NCBI RefSeq assembly: GCF_003144115.1
Contig: NW_020312009.1
Location: 619,342-683,341 of the forward strand
Origin: Tilletiopsis washingtonensis
Taxonomy: Eukaryota > Basidiomycota > Exobasidiomycetes > Entylomatales
Length of the DNA: 64,000 nucleotides
Direction of reading: 5' to 3'
Shown: positions 1-11,712 of the stretch, piece by piece
Layout of the letters: each line of letters opens with the position of its first letter
How positions within the stretch are numbered: the first letter of the stretch is position 1
Program-made: the position numbers and the translations under genes
The notes under the pieces: generated by a model
The model's database searches: none
The model's input: the letters and a program-made list of their open reading frames with translations, nothing else
What the model was told of the DNA's origin: nothing

Positions 1-3000
1 ACGATGGCCGGGCGTGCCTTGTAGTAGGCCACCTTGCGGTCCGGCAGTGCGTAGCCCTCGCGCACGAGGTCGACGTTGAGGCACGCCTCGGGGCTCGTCG
101 AGGCGTTGTCCGGGTCGTACAGCTGATGACAAAGCGCAGCATCAGCACCGCCGAAACGCAGCACAGACACGCCCAGTCACTCACCGTGAGGTGCAGCGAG
201 CCGCTGGCTCCCGGCTCGCGCTGGTCGATGTTGGCAATGAGCTTGCGGCCCTCGAGCTCGCGGAAGCGGTCCTGTGCCTCGGCGGCGTACTCGTCGGCGC
301 CGCTGCCCGGCTTGCCCTCGTACAGCGCGACGAAGCTGAGGCGGCAGTCGTGCGCCATGGGTGCCAGGCGCGACTTGCCAAAGCGCGCGTCGAGCGGCCG
401 GAGGTCTGCGTACTGCGAGGGCGTGGGTGTGAGAACACGAGGAGCAAAGAGAAAGCAGCACACGCACTGCAACGTCGTCCCGAGAGCCGTAGTCGATCAT
501 CGTGACGGCAGCGCGACGCTGTGCCGGGTGGGCGCGCGTGACAACGGCTCTATACCAGGCGCCATCTCCAGAGAACTTGGCGCTGTGTCGAGAACAGCAG
601 GTCAGCACGTGAAGGTAGCTCGACTAGGCGCGCCACTCACAGCAGCAGGTCACCCGAGCGCGGCGTGAAGCCGGCAGGTGCCGCAGACGGCACGGCGCGG
701 TTGAGCTCGGCCTGCAGCGACTCGAGGCCCTGGATCTTGTCGTCGAGGATCTGCACGGAAAAGGCAAAGGGCACGGTGCCCGAGGCGCCGGCGTCGCCGC
801 GCACGTCGGACACGACGACGTCGACGTACTCGTCGCGCGCTGCCACGGGTGCCGCCGGCGCTCCCCAGCCGTTGGTGCGGCTGCTGGGCCCAGCAGCGGC
901 AGCGGCGGAGGCATCAGCAGAGGCGCCAGCGGCGGCCTCCTTCTCCTCGCTCCAGTCGGCCCACATGCCCTTGCGCGCCTCCTTGGCCGCCTTTTCGGCC
1001 GCACACAGCTGCGGGCCGTAGGAGAGATTGTCGGCGCTGTAGCCGTGCACACTTGCCAGGCCCTGCTCCACCAGCGTCACCGCGTAGTTCTCGCTGCGGT
1101 TGAGGTAGAGCGCGCCGATGAAGCCGCCCACCTTGTCGACACCCTCGACGGCAATCTCGCAGTCGCGCATCAGTGCGTGCGAGCTCGTGTACTCGAGGCC
1201 CTCGCGTCCGAATGGCTCGTCCTTCTCGTTGGCGTTGCGCGCCGTGCGCGGCGCACGGATGCCGGCGAGCACAAAGGTGATGCGAGCGTTCTCACGCGGC
1301 ACGATGAGCTTGAAGCGCGACGCCGAGGCGACAAAATCGACGACGGCAGCCTGCTTGCCGCCGCGCTTGAGCGCGAGAAGGAACGAGTTGGCCCTGCCGG
1401 CGCTCTCGCTGGCATCAACAAGGCGCGGCGCGTCCATCGGCTTGCCGGAGTGCAGCCCGCGCTTCTCGGCCACGGCCGACGCCTCGGCGGCCATGAGCTT
1501 GTCGAACTCGGGGCTGCGGTCTTCGTCGTCGCGGCGGTGGCGCGTGACGGTGGCGAGACCCTTCTGGATGAGCAGCTCGCCGACGCTGCTGCCCTTGGTC
1601 TCTTTGCTGCCCGTCGTGGTGAGCACGGTAGCGTAGCGGCGCTCCTCGAACTGGCCCTCGGGCTTCTTGACCCAGTCAATGTGCACACGCACACCCTTGC
1701 CGATGCAGCGCTTGCGCAGGAACTCGCGCGCCTCGTGCGCGTAGCCCGCCTGCGCCGAGTCCTTGGCCTGCGGCTGCCGGATGGAGCTGAGGTGGATGCG
1801 CAGCTCGGGCGAGTCGGCCGGCGACGTCTTGCGCACCTGCAGCGTGTCGCCGCTGATGATGCGCGTCACGACGGCGTCAAAGGTGCGCGCCTCGGGGCTA
1901 GCGAGGATGGAGGCGGCGCCCGCGCCGGCGGCGCCGTTGCTGCCAGCATTGGCCGGCTCCCAGTTCTTCCAGATGCCGGCGCGCTTCTCCTTGGCCGCAC
2001 GCTCGGACTGGCGGTACTTCTCCATGCCGCCCTGCAGCATGCCGGCGTGCCAGTCGACGCAGCGCGCCAGGCCGGCGCCGAGGAGGAACGTAGCAATGTC
2101 GCCGACGGGGTGCAGAACGGAGCCGATGAGCATGCTGGGTGCGGTCGGCGCGGGTGTCGGCGCATTGCTGCCGAAGGGCGTGGGCGCCGAGGTGGGTGCG
2201 GGCATGGAGAGCAGCGAGACCTTGACGTTGCGCTGCATGAGGCGCGACTCGACAAAGAAGCGTGCCTCCTCGGCGAAAGGCTCCGACGGCTCGTTGGAGC
2301 CGGGACCGCCGCCGCCAGAGACGCGCGGGCTCTTGACGCCCGCAAGGCTGAGGTTGATGAGCTGGTGGTGACGCGGGCTGAGGAAGAGACGCAGACGCAG
2401 CATCGAGCCGTCGCGGACCTGCTCGACGACGGCCTCGATCTCCTTGCCCTTCCACTCGCTCAGGAACGCCATGCCGTCGGTCGGCATGTTGTACTCGACG
2501 CGCAGCAGGTCGTCGGGCCCCCAGAGGCCACGCGCGGCGCTTTGGGACTCGTCCTGCACGCGGCGCTGCACCGCCTTCCAGCCGCCCTCTTCCTCCTCCT
2601 CAGGCGTGGCGTTGGCGTTGCGGCGAGAGCCACTGTCGTGGACGCGGGCCCAGCCGGCAGACAGCACCTTGTGCGAGACATTGGTGTCGGGTCCACCAGG
2701 CGTCTCCGGCGGCAGAAAGACGTGGGCGAAGACGCGTGGAGCTGCACCGGCGACAGGCACGACGTATCTGCAACAGCGTGTGAGCAGGCATGTGGAGCAT
2801 GCGCCTGGGCGACACTCACTCTTGGCGATACCGCACCTCGCGGCCGACGAGCAGCGTGCGGAGGAACTCGCGCGAGGCAAATGCTTGTGGCTGTGCAGCG
2901 AACAGGCGTCAGCACAGGCATCACGCATGCGCCGTTGGCTGCAGCACCAAGGAGACGCTGCACGACCGCGAGACACGCCGGCGGCATACAGGCCGCCTGG

Positions 3001-3351
3001 GGTAGTGGACAGGATTGACGAAGGGTACAGAGCTGCCCTCCAGGAGAGCCACACTAGCGAATGCCCACTCCTCTGCGTCTGCTCTGCCACTGTCCAGCCT
3101 CGGCGCTGCTGTGTGTCCATTGCCTCGCCGGCGCGCCTGTGCACCGCACCAAGCTGCCTACTCACCTCGTCATCGCGCTCACGGCTGCCCATGCGCGGCG
3201 CAGCAATGCCGGCGATGTGCACGATGCTCTCGCTGCCGGGCGTGTTGACGCCCTTTGGGCGCACGATGAGCGTGTCGCCGGAGAGGACACTGCGCACGAC
3301 GCCGCCCTGCAGCGCGGGCGGAGCGGCGGGAGCGGCTGCGGCGGCGGACAT
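1..3351 (-). CDS. SND1: Tudor-SN / staphylococcal nuclease domain protein (3' end outside window)
   Basis: Tudor-SN is an RNA-binding nuclease-fold protein of the cytoplasm and stress granules, linked to RNA decay and RNA silencing. Modelled exons (minus): 3166-3351, 2820-2890, 641-2767, 468-582, 185-412 and 1-122, the last running off the window; about 949 residues are visible. Four SN repeats can be recognised by their first strands (VVRSVLSGDTLIV, IEAVVEQVRDGSML, FDAVVTRIISGDTLQV, AVVDFVASASRFKLIVP), followed by a Tudor domain (WYRAVVTRAHP, VTMIDYGSRD) and the start of the split fifth SN repeat (NVDLVREGYALPD). This order is diagnostic of the family. The start is the ATG at 3351, directly before the first SN repeat. 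The gene is divergent from ALO1, 419 bp apart. A long open frame spanning the first two introns is a retained-intron artefact. Confidence 0.95.
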
Positions 3352-3770
3352 GGCAGAAGCGGGAGTTGGCTGCGAGGCGGTGGCGAGTGAAGCGGAAGCT
3401 GTGTGAAGATCGGACGAGCTGATCTTCGGGGTGTGGGGGTGGGAGAGGGAGGCGGACGCGCTGCCGATGCGTGGTGTTGGCCTCGCCGAGAAGAAGCGGG
3501 GTCGCGGCCAGGCGCCAGCGCAGTGTCCGGGCAGCTGCGGAGGAGTCGCGCGCGCTGCTCGTGTGCCAGCGCGGAGGCCTGTGCGCGGCGCGTCGGTGCT
3601 GCACGGCCGCGCCAGCCGACAGCGACGCTAGCCCCGGAACTCGGGCGTGCGCCGGCCAGGGTCACGCGCGCCGATGAGCTCATCCCGCCGCCCCGCATCC
3701 ACATCCCCGTCCGTCTGCTGCGTGCCGCTTGCCTCACGACAGCCACCACCGCACCTCAGCACAATCCAGC
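3352..3770. promoter_or_regulatory. Divergent intergenic region SND1 / ALO1
   Basis: This 419-bp gap separates two divergently transcribed genes and must hold both promoters. I see no convincing TATA box, repeat or RNA gene in it; it is simply GC-rich. Confidence 0.4.
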
Positions 3771-6337
3771 ATGGCCTCGTCACCTTCGGCCGACTCGGTC
3801 GCCGCGCGCCGCCTGCCGCCGCCGACGGCGCTCGCGACGTTCTCCTCGAGTGCCCTCCACACGCTCGCCGCGTCGTGCGTCGTGCGCTCCAAAAAGCTCG
3901 CCAACTGGGGCGGCACCACGCACGTCACGCCCGAGCGCCTCTTTGAGCCGCGCAGCGTCGAGCAGTGTCTGGCGCTCGTCGAGCTGGCGCGCCGCGAGCA
4001 CAAGGAGCTGCGCGCCGTCGGCCGCGCGCACAGTCCCAGCGACCTCATGTGGAGCAAGGAGTGGCTGGTGCGCATGCAGCGCATGGAGGGCGTCGTGCAG
4101 GTGAGTGCGCTGCGCAACGTCTGTAGGTGCCGTAGCTGATGGACGTTCTGCCAGATCGACGCCGCCAAGCCGAGTGTCACCGTGCTCGCTGGCACGTACG
4201 TCTCGGCCATCCACGACATCCTCGCCGCCGCCACGCCGCCGCTGGCCATGTCCAACGTCGGCTCCATCTCCGAGCAGACGCTCGGCGGCCTCATCGCTAC
4301 GGCCACGCACGGCACGGGCTACAACTTTCCCGTCGTCTCTGCCGCCATTCTCTCGCTGCGCGTCATTGTCGCGCTGCCGCCGGCCCAGGGCGGCACACAG
4401 GTGCTCTTCTGCTCGCGCGAGGTGCACCCGGATCTCTTCAACGCCACGCTCTGTGGTCTTGGATGCACGGGCCTCATCGTGGAGGCCGAGCTGGCCGTCG
4501 AGCCGGCCTTCAATCTGCGCCAGGTCGGCGAGGAGATGACGGTCGACTTCCTCTTTGGGCCCTCGACGGGCTACCCCGCCGTGCTGGCGGCGCCCGAGAC
4601 GCCGCGCTTCTCGCCGCGCGCCAAGGGCGCTACTCCGGGCGCCGAAGCATCGCTGGCGCCGCAACGGCAATCCATCGGCGCGCTACTTGCCCGCGGCGAG
4701 CGTCTGCCGCCCGCCAAGTCGGCTTACCTGCCTGCCGTGCGCACGACGTCGCCGGCGCACGTCTACCCGCTGCCCGCCGACGTGCTGAGCGAGGAGGCAC
4801 GGGAGGACGATGAGGATGATGAGGTGACGCGCGAGGCGCAGCGGCGGCTGGAGCGTATTGTCCAGTCCAGTCAGCATGCGAAGATCATGTACTGGCCTCA
4901 GGCGCGCATGTGCACCGTGTTCCGCGCCGACCGCACATTCGAGGTGAGAGCATTCGTCCCCTTGCACCTCCCGGCGATCTCCGCTCATGGCCTTCTTTGC
5001 AGCCACCGATGCCCGTCGGCCTTGGTAGCAAGATCTACGGCCGGGTCGTCGGCCACGACCTGACCCAGCTGCTGCTCTTCGTCTCGCGCTACCATCGCGC
5101 CCTGCCTCCTCGCATCGCCCGTCTTGTCTTCTGGTTGACGCACCCGAGCTCGAAGAACGCCTCCTCGCTCGAGTCGTCGGCGGGCGGCAAGGCGAGCTCG
5201 GTGCCTCCGCCGCCGCCAGCAGGAGAGCACAGTCGCGGCGTGGGACGGACGACGGAGGAAGGTGTTGCATCTGGTCCTTCGTCTTCCTCCAGCTCTTCAC
5301 TGCCCGAAGCCGCGCCGTCGCCTTCGGCATCTAGCTCATCAGACGGCAAGAAGGCTCTCGTGGCGCGCACCACCGAGCTCTCTACGCCTTCCTCTTCGAG
5401 CTCCGTGACGCAAGCCGGCGAGCACGGCGCGCGAGTGTTCGCCCTGCGTGCGGCCGCCAAGCGAGGTGCCGTGTCGCGCCCTGCAGCACCGGCACACCGC
5501 GTCTCGCTCGACGCCTTCCTCACGCCGCCGCCTGACAATGGACGCAAGTATGGCGTCCTCTCGCGCGCACTGCCGCCCATCGGCACCGGCGCCACGTACC
5601 ACTCGATCAATACGTCGCACAAGGTCTTCAACATGGACTGTCTCTTCCCGCAGCACACGAGCGAGTGGGCCATCCCGCTTGTGCACGCTGCCAGTGCGCT
5701 GAGGGCGCTGAGAGAGTGGCTGGAGGCGGAGGAGGCAGATGCAAACGGCGAGCGCATCCACTTTCCGGTCGAGATTCGCTTCGCCGACGCAGATGGCATC
5801 TGGCTGAGCCATGCGCAAGGGCGCAAGACTTGCTTCATTGGTGTCATTCAGTTCCGGTGAGTGACTAAGGCCGACCAACGAAGAGCGGCATGTGGCCCGT
5901 CGGCCGGGCCTCGGCCTGTACAGTTTGAGGCGATTGGCAGGTTGGCTGGTGTCCTTTGCATCGGTCAGAGCACCGCCTTCCTCGATACACCGCGGGGTAC
6001 ATTGTGCGGTGTTACCGTTCGCTAGCGCCTCACACGCCCTGCCGCACCTCGCTGACCCCATCCGCACAGCCCGTACAACCAGGCGGTGCGCTACCGCGTG
6101 CTCTTTTCGCGCTTCGAGGCGCTCATGCGGCACTACGCCGGGCGCCCTCACTGGGCCAAGACGCACACGGTGGGCGCGGCCGAGATGGCGCGCCTCTACC
6201 CGCACCTGGACGACTTTCTGGCGTGCCGTGCCGCCGTCGACGTCGACGGCGTGTTCCTGAATCCGTACGTGCGGCGCCACCTGCTGGGCGAGGTGGGCGA
6301 GGCGGTGGGCATGCGCGTGTTCAAGAGCCGCCTGTGA
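3771..6337 (+). CDS. ALO1: D-arabinono-1,4-lactone oxidase
   Basis: This flavoenzyme carries out the last step of erythroascorbate synthesis, oxidising D-arabinono-1,4-lactone at the mitochondrial membrane. Exons: 3771-4100, 4155-4943, 5003-5856, 6070-6337 (746 residues). The FAD_binding_4 signature is seen as NWGG and VGRAHSPSD, with His87 at the place where yeast ALO1 binds FAD covalently, then a glycine-rich LGGLIATATHGTGY. The C-terminal ALO domain has the family motif GRPHWAKTH near residue 685. The protein is about 220 residues longer than yeast ALO1. The extra length is an acidic stretch near residue 330 (EEAREDDEDDEV) and a Ser/Ala/Pro-rich insert at about 425-550. The third intron is unusually long for this region (213 nt). 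An in-frame ATG lies upstream at 3729. Confidence 0.93.
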
Positions 6338-6605
6338 GATGCAATGATGATGCAGGCGATGCTGTGTGCTGCGATTGTGAATGAGGGGTGCCTGTGACGA
6401 CGGACGGAGCCTGCGAGAGGCTCCAAGTCCTGCGGCTGCTCAGACCCGATGTGCGGGCGCGCGCTCGCGGAGATGCCATGGCTCGCGCTGCTGCACGGCG
6501 CGGGCGGCGCGCGGCGTCTGGCAGCTCCGACGCGCCAGCGCTCCCGATCCTTCGCTCCACACACACCGCCCCGCCGACGCCGGCGCCGGCTCCTCGCGCC
6601 GCACC

Positions 6606-8418
6606 ATGCTCAACGAGAACATCGTCGGCTATCTGCGCACCGTCGGCGCCGCGTATGCGTCGCGGCACGCGCAGCCGGCACAGCTCGCGGCGCTGCTGCT
6701 CATCCAGCCGGCGCACTACCCGCACTTCCGCGCCGTGCTGCCGCCGCCGACCGTCGACCTCAGCGCGCAGATCGCCGCCGTGCTGGCGCTCAAGAAGACG
6801 GACCGCTTCGTCGCCTTCATCGCCGCCCTCTTCGCCTACCTGGCCGGCCACCCGCCGCCGAGCCAGCTGCTGGCGCGCCCGGCACTGCTGCCGCGCGAGG
6901 CGTTCGCGCCGGCGTACTGGGCCTGGAGCGAGCTGTATGCGTGAGTAGACACGCCATGCAGCAGGAGGTCGCGTCTGACGCTGCGCTGCAGCAAGGCATT
7001 TGCCCTCTACTCGACGCCCGAGACGCTGTACTTCGGCCCCGTGCTGCGCTCGCTCGCCTCGACGCTGCTGGCGCTCGCCTCGCGCGCCGACCATGCCGTC
7101 GGCGGCGGCTCGCAGAAGGCCATGATGGATGCGGCAGCGAAGCTCAGCCGGACAGTCGGCCTCTGCGCCATCGACCGCACGCCGGCGCCGGCAGACGAGA
7201 CGCGCCGGCGAGACACGCTGTGGGCGGGCAACGGCAGCTTTGCGGCGTACTTCCGCGTGAGTAGCGTGGACGTCGTGGAGGAGAGCAGCGGCGCCCTGAA
7301 GGAGAGCAGCGGCGGATCGAAGTAAAATGCGGCGCCTTGGATGACGGGCATGCTGTACGGCCCGCAGCAGACCCCTGTACCGCTCGGTCGCAGCGCTGAC
7401 CCTGTTGACAGCTCAATAACCTGCGTCTCTGCGACACGGTGCTCTCGTCGCTCGACTCTGCCTTCGCACTGAACCGACAGTTCTCGCCCTCCTCGCTACA
7501 CGCCTCGGGCATCGCGTATAACGACGGCGTCAGCACGATTGGCACTGACGTGGGCGAGGCGAGCTACAGCCGTGCCGACCGCGTCACGTACCGCTACTAC
7601 CTCGGCCGCCTGCGCTTGAGCCAACATCGGATACGACTGGTGCGTGCGCCAGTGGCATTGCGTTAGACTACGCTGACGCGCTGCTTGCGCTGCCAGGCAC
7701 ACGGGCAGCTGCGATGGGCATTTGACAACTGCGTCGTGTCTTCGCGGAACAAACGGTGAGCTGGGCCGTGTCTCGTGCGGCCGCCATCGCTGACGCTGCT
7801 GCAGCACGATCCTGATCCCGCTGCTCGTGTCGGCGCTGATCCTGGGGCATTACCCATCGACGCCCTTGCTGCGTGCCGCCGGTCTTGCGCCGCAGTTTGA
7901 GGCGCTCCTTGTCGCGCTGCGGAAAGGCAACGGCGCTGCGACGATGCAGGAGCTCGAGCGATGGCGCGAGTGGCATCGTGCACACGGCAACTACTCGCTG
8001 CTGCGCGAGCGCATGATGGCGGGCTGCTGGCGGAATCTGCTGCGGAGATGGTGAGGCGAGCGTTCAGTGTTCGTTCTGCCTTCACTCACGCCGCAGCCAG
8101 TCTGCTCATCACCCGTGCAGCGACGCCGGCGCCGCCACCTGCGCCAGGCGCACAGTCACCACCGCCGAATCTGTCGCTCGCGTCCATCCTGCCGATGGTC
8201 CGGCTCGCATGGCAGGACAACTCGCTAGAGCTCGACGACGTCGAGTGCGTCGTCGTGAGCTTGATTGATCAGGTGAGTGCGCTGTCTTGCGTTGCTCGCG
8301 CTGCACTGACGCCTCTCTGCAGGGCATCATCAAGGGCTACGTCATCCACAAAACGCGCCGGCTCGTGCTTGCCCGCGGCGAGGCGCTCGGCTTTCCGCCG
8401 CTGGGCAGCGTGCGGTAG
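6606..8418 (+). CDS. CSN12: PCI-domain protein of the CSN12 / PCID2 (Thp1) family
   Basis: Members of this family are PCI-domain scaffolds found in the COP9-associated CSN12 complex or the TREX-2 mRNA export complex. Exons: 6606-6940, 6992-7256, 7412-7639, 7697-7755, 7805-8050, 8101-8272, 8323-8418 (466 residues, the family's usual size). The characteristic middle is visible: TYRYYLGRLRLSQ followed by the helix LRWAFDNC, and then LIPLLVSALILGHYP. The C-terminal winged-helix part reads DDVECVVVSLIDQGIIKGYV and the protein stops soon after. CSN12 and Thp1/PCID2 cannot be separated with certainty by eye. The acceptor for the sixth exon (at 8100) was chosen because it alone keeps the frame. The gene lies head-to-tail after ALO1 and converges on the next gene. 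Confidence 0.85.
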
Positions 8419-8520
8419 CAGCACGCCGCTGCCCAATGCATGGGTACACACGACTCAGTCTCGATGAACACGGAGCGACTGGTGATTCCCGTGAACGACG
8501 GAAGGGAACGTATGATGGAG

Positions 8521-8650
8521 GTGACGCGTGGTGAAGGTCATGGACGGCGAGGGACAGGGACGGCGAAGGTCGTGGACGACGAAGGTGACGCGTGCTGATG
8601 GTGAGGGTCATGAGAAGTAGGTCACGGACGGGAAAGATGATGGACGGAAG
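8521..8650. repeat. Imperfect GA/GT-rich short repeats in a convergent intergenic gap
   Basis: Between two convergent genes the sequence GTGACGCGTG occurs at 8521-8530 and 8585-8594. Around these are several imperfect copies of a GAAGGTCATGGACGG-like unit. This looks like a small degenerate minisatellite. No reading frame of interest covers it. Confidence 0.45.
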
Positions 8651-8692
8651 TGTACAGCGCGGGAGGATAGTCCGTGGCGGAGTGGAGCGCAA

Positions 8693-9323
8693 CTAGTCGC
8701 AGCGCCTGCCTGCTGCCAGCGCATCCTCGATGCTCCTGACCCTAGCGTACCGCTCGAGAAGGAGCGCAGCGTAGTGCTCGTGGTAGGCGCGCACCTCCGC
8801 ATCCATGTTGTTGGTGGCAGTGTTCAGGGCAATCCGGGCGCTCTGCGAGATGATCAAGTCCATCTCGGCCTGGGCGCGCGCCTCGGCACAGTCCTGCATG
8901 AACTGGTCTGTGCGATGCCGACGGGGTCAGCTGAGGCACCTCGGGCTTTGGCGTACACGCTGCTGCGAGCTCAAGGCCATCGCAGGGAAATGAACTGCGC
9001 CATGACTCACCCTGGGCCGGGAGATCCAGCTCATTCATGGCCGCCGCGCGCGCCTCTGCCGCCAACTCGCGCTCCTCCTCCTCATCATCACTACTCTCGT
9101 CCTCACTATCCTCATCCTCCTCCATCTCATCATCCTCCTCCTGAATCAGATTTGACTCGAGAGCGTGCCCGATGTGATTGTCCTCGTCGTCGCTGCGAGT
9201 GACGCCCGCGAGCGCAGCGGTGCCAGCGGCGTGCGGTGCAGCGTCGTGCGCAGCAGCGGAAGTGGAGGCCGGCGCCTGAACATGCGCCGCCTGCGCGGCA
9301 GGCTGGGCGGGAAGCTGCGCCAT
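8693..9323 (-). CDS. Small acidic helical protein, function unknown
   Basis: I do not recognise this protein. Exons: 9011-9323 and 8693-8907 (175 residues). The first half is Ala/Gln-rich and then strongly acidic (EEDDEMEEDEDSEDESSDDE). The second half, after the 103-nt intron, is predicted helical and rather conserved-looking (FMQDCAEARAQAEMDL, RAYHEHYAALLLERY), ending GRRCD. The start chosen is the ATG at 9323 because the open frame upstream looks like untranslated sequence. A small subunit of a larger complex is plausible given the acidic tail-plus-helix build, but this is only inference. It is divergent from the next gene, 263 bp apart. Confidence 0.7.
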
Positions 9324-9586
9324 GGCGGGCAGTCGAGGCTGGATGGTGCGAGGAGGTGCGCTTGGCACAGCGGAGGGGACGGCCTGCCGGGCGTGCTGCG
9401 GGCAGAGGTGGTGGTGGAGTGCATCGAGCAGCGGCTGACACGCGCGCGGAGCACTTAACGCGTCAGTGGCGCCAAGACGCGCGCCGCCTGCCTCCCAACC
9501 AACACACCAACACTCCGCCGCCCTTCGCCTGCCTCCTCGTTCCGCACCTTCACCTTGCATCACTCTCTTCCGCCGCGCCTCTCGTC

Positions 9587-11263
9587 ATGCCCGCCGTCTC
9601 TGACTCTTCGTCTGTGCAGGGCGGCGCCACGGCGTCGGCAGCCACGGCAGCGCCCGCCGCCAGCGCGTCGACCTCCACCTCTGCCGTGCCGCGCGTTAGT
9701 CGCAAGCACGCTCGCGACGACGAGACGGCCGGCGGCAGCAAGCGTCTTCGCGACTCGACCGCTCACAACTCGTCCGTGAAGCGTGGGGACAGCGACGAGG
9801 AGCGCGCTGGTGACGGAGACAAAGATGCCACGGATCAGCGCAGCATCAAGCAGCAGAGCCAGGAGAAGCAGAAGGGCCAGGAGAAGCAGACGAGCGAGCA
9901 GAAGGTGCAGCAGGGCAAGGGCATCTACGGCAAGCAGGAGCTCGTCAAGCTTCTGCGCAATCTAAATGACGGGGAGGGTGATCTTCTTGCAAACCTGCAA
10001 CTGGAGTGCGTGATGAAGCTACAAGTGAGTCAGGCTGTGACCGCGCTTGGGCGCTGCAAAGACCTCCAATCCGGCGCCACAGCCACCCGCGCCTGGCTTG
10101 CTTTCAAGTCGGAGGACCTAGGCTTGCAACAGCATGCTCATTCATCTCTCTCTAGTTCCAGACGGGACGTCCAGCGGGATCCTTTGTCGCAAACAAGGCC
10201 AAGGAGGACTTTGACGCCCTCGGAGGCGTGTGGTCTCACGACCTTGACATTCTCCAGGTGAGACTGGCCTCAAGCCGGAGAGATGGCAGAGGGAAGCAGA
10301 GAACGTGTCCTGTGGAATGAGTGTCAGCCTCTTCCTATTGAAGCGCAGCGGCATGTGATGACAGCAGGCATCACAGCCGGCTGCTGTCAGGAGAGCGAGT
10401 GCGGGACGCCCCGCGTCCCTAGAAACTTGCAGCAGCGGCTCATTGCTCGCTTCTGCTCAGCATCCGCTGACACACTGCCTACGACAAGACGGCAAGCGGC
10501 GTCTTCAAGGTCATCGTCAAGGTTCGCAACATGAGGGGCGATTGGAATATGCCGTCCGTAGCTCGTGGGGTGCGTGCACGCGAGGCAGCGTCCTTCTGTC
10601 CTTCGCTCACGTCATGCTCAGGTCACCCACGACTTCCTGCTTGCGTGTCCTTCGACGCTGTCGGACACGATCTTCGATGTCACTCCGTGCAACTTCGCAC
10701 TCCTGATTCACCGAGGCCTGCTCTTTGACCTCACGCTGCAGGAGCATGTCAAGAGCCTCGACGCACTCTTCTCGCGTCACGACAACTCCTCTCGCTTCAG
10801 CGCTAAGCCATCGGCGCCTCTTCCTCGCCAGCCTCGCGGCGTTCGGCAGCCCTCTGTGCCTCTCTTCCTCCAGCTCCCTCGCGCCTCGAACGGCGCCGAC
10901 GAGCCGCAGTCAGTCCGCGAGTACCTCGAGGGCTTCTCGAAGCTCGCGAAGGAGGCTGGCCTCCCGGCTGGCGGCAAGAAGCACGTCTGGCGCGAGGGCT
11001 GCGCTGCTGAAGCACTTGCTTCGGAGGCGGCGGCGGCGTCGGCGGCAGTGGACATCCTCGGGTCCTGCTTCCACGCTGCCGGCTCGCTCAAGGGAGACGT
11101 GCGCATCGACTCGGCGGGCCGCGAGACGACGGTGCTGAGCGTCAAGGGCAAGCAGCTCACCAGCCAAGACGTCTTCGTGGCGCAGATCGCACGTGTCAAG
11201 CGCCGCCTCGACATCCCGGGCGCCTCGACCGCCAAGAGCACGCACGCAGGTGCGTCGAAGTGA
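9587..11263 (+). CDS. Hypothetical protein with charged N-terminal tail
   Basis: I do not recognise a family. Exons: 9587-10024, 10156-10257, 10489-10569 (least certain), 10622-11263 (420 residues). The first 110 residues are disordered: Ala/Ser-rich, a basic patch (SRKHARDDE, SKRLRDS), then Gln/Lys-rich (EKQKGQEKQTSEQK). A folded region seems to begin at YGKQELVKLLRNLNDGEGDLL and to continue through VTHDFLLACPSTLSDTIFDV and ALLIHRGLLFDLTLQEHVKSL. The C-terminus is Ala-rich and ends basic. The basic tail suggests a nuclear protein, but no DNA-binding motif is visible. The third exon uses an AAG acceptor and follows a 231-nt intron, so an extra small exon may be missing. Confidence 0.65.
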
Positions 11264-11712
11264 TTGACGCTTCGCAAGCTGCTTCCCACATCATGGCACG
11301 ACGCAACAAGCCGCATCGCCTGCCTCTCCGTCTCATTCATGTTCCGCGCTCCCACTCATCCGTCCCGTGGCCCCTCTCTGTCTTCCGCTTTCCGCACCCT
11401 CATGTCCTTCACGACCGAATCTGACGCCGTTCTTGTGTGCGTGCTTGGGCGACTCTCTCGGCGTGGGCAGGCGGACATCTGTATTTGCGGTGACGAGGCG
11501 CTAGCTCGCCCATGCCTCGCGAACCAGAGGCCGCAGAGGCCGCGCATTGAAGCCACCTGCAGTGAGCAGCGCTGCTGAACCCGGCGCAACGCGCTCTGTC
11601 TCTTCGCCTCTCTGCCTCGCGGCACCGACCTCGCATTATCCCACGTCAACCTCCCATCTCGTCCTGCTCTTAACGCTGCACCTGCAGCCATGCAGTCATC
11701 TCCATTGCCCCG
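11264..11712. other. Convergent intergenic gap, nothing recognised
   Basis: This 449-bp gap lies between two converging genes. It is less GC-rich and has T/C-rich stretches that may serve as 3' untranslated and polyadenylation sequence. I see no RNA gene or repeat. Confidence 0.4.

Noticed and set aside
1045-3018. 657-residue open frame on the plus strand opposite SND1
   Set aside because: It has no introns, no family features and an Arg/Ala/Leu-rich composition, as expected for the antisense of a GC-rich gene; SND1 on the other strand is certain.
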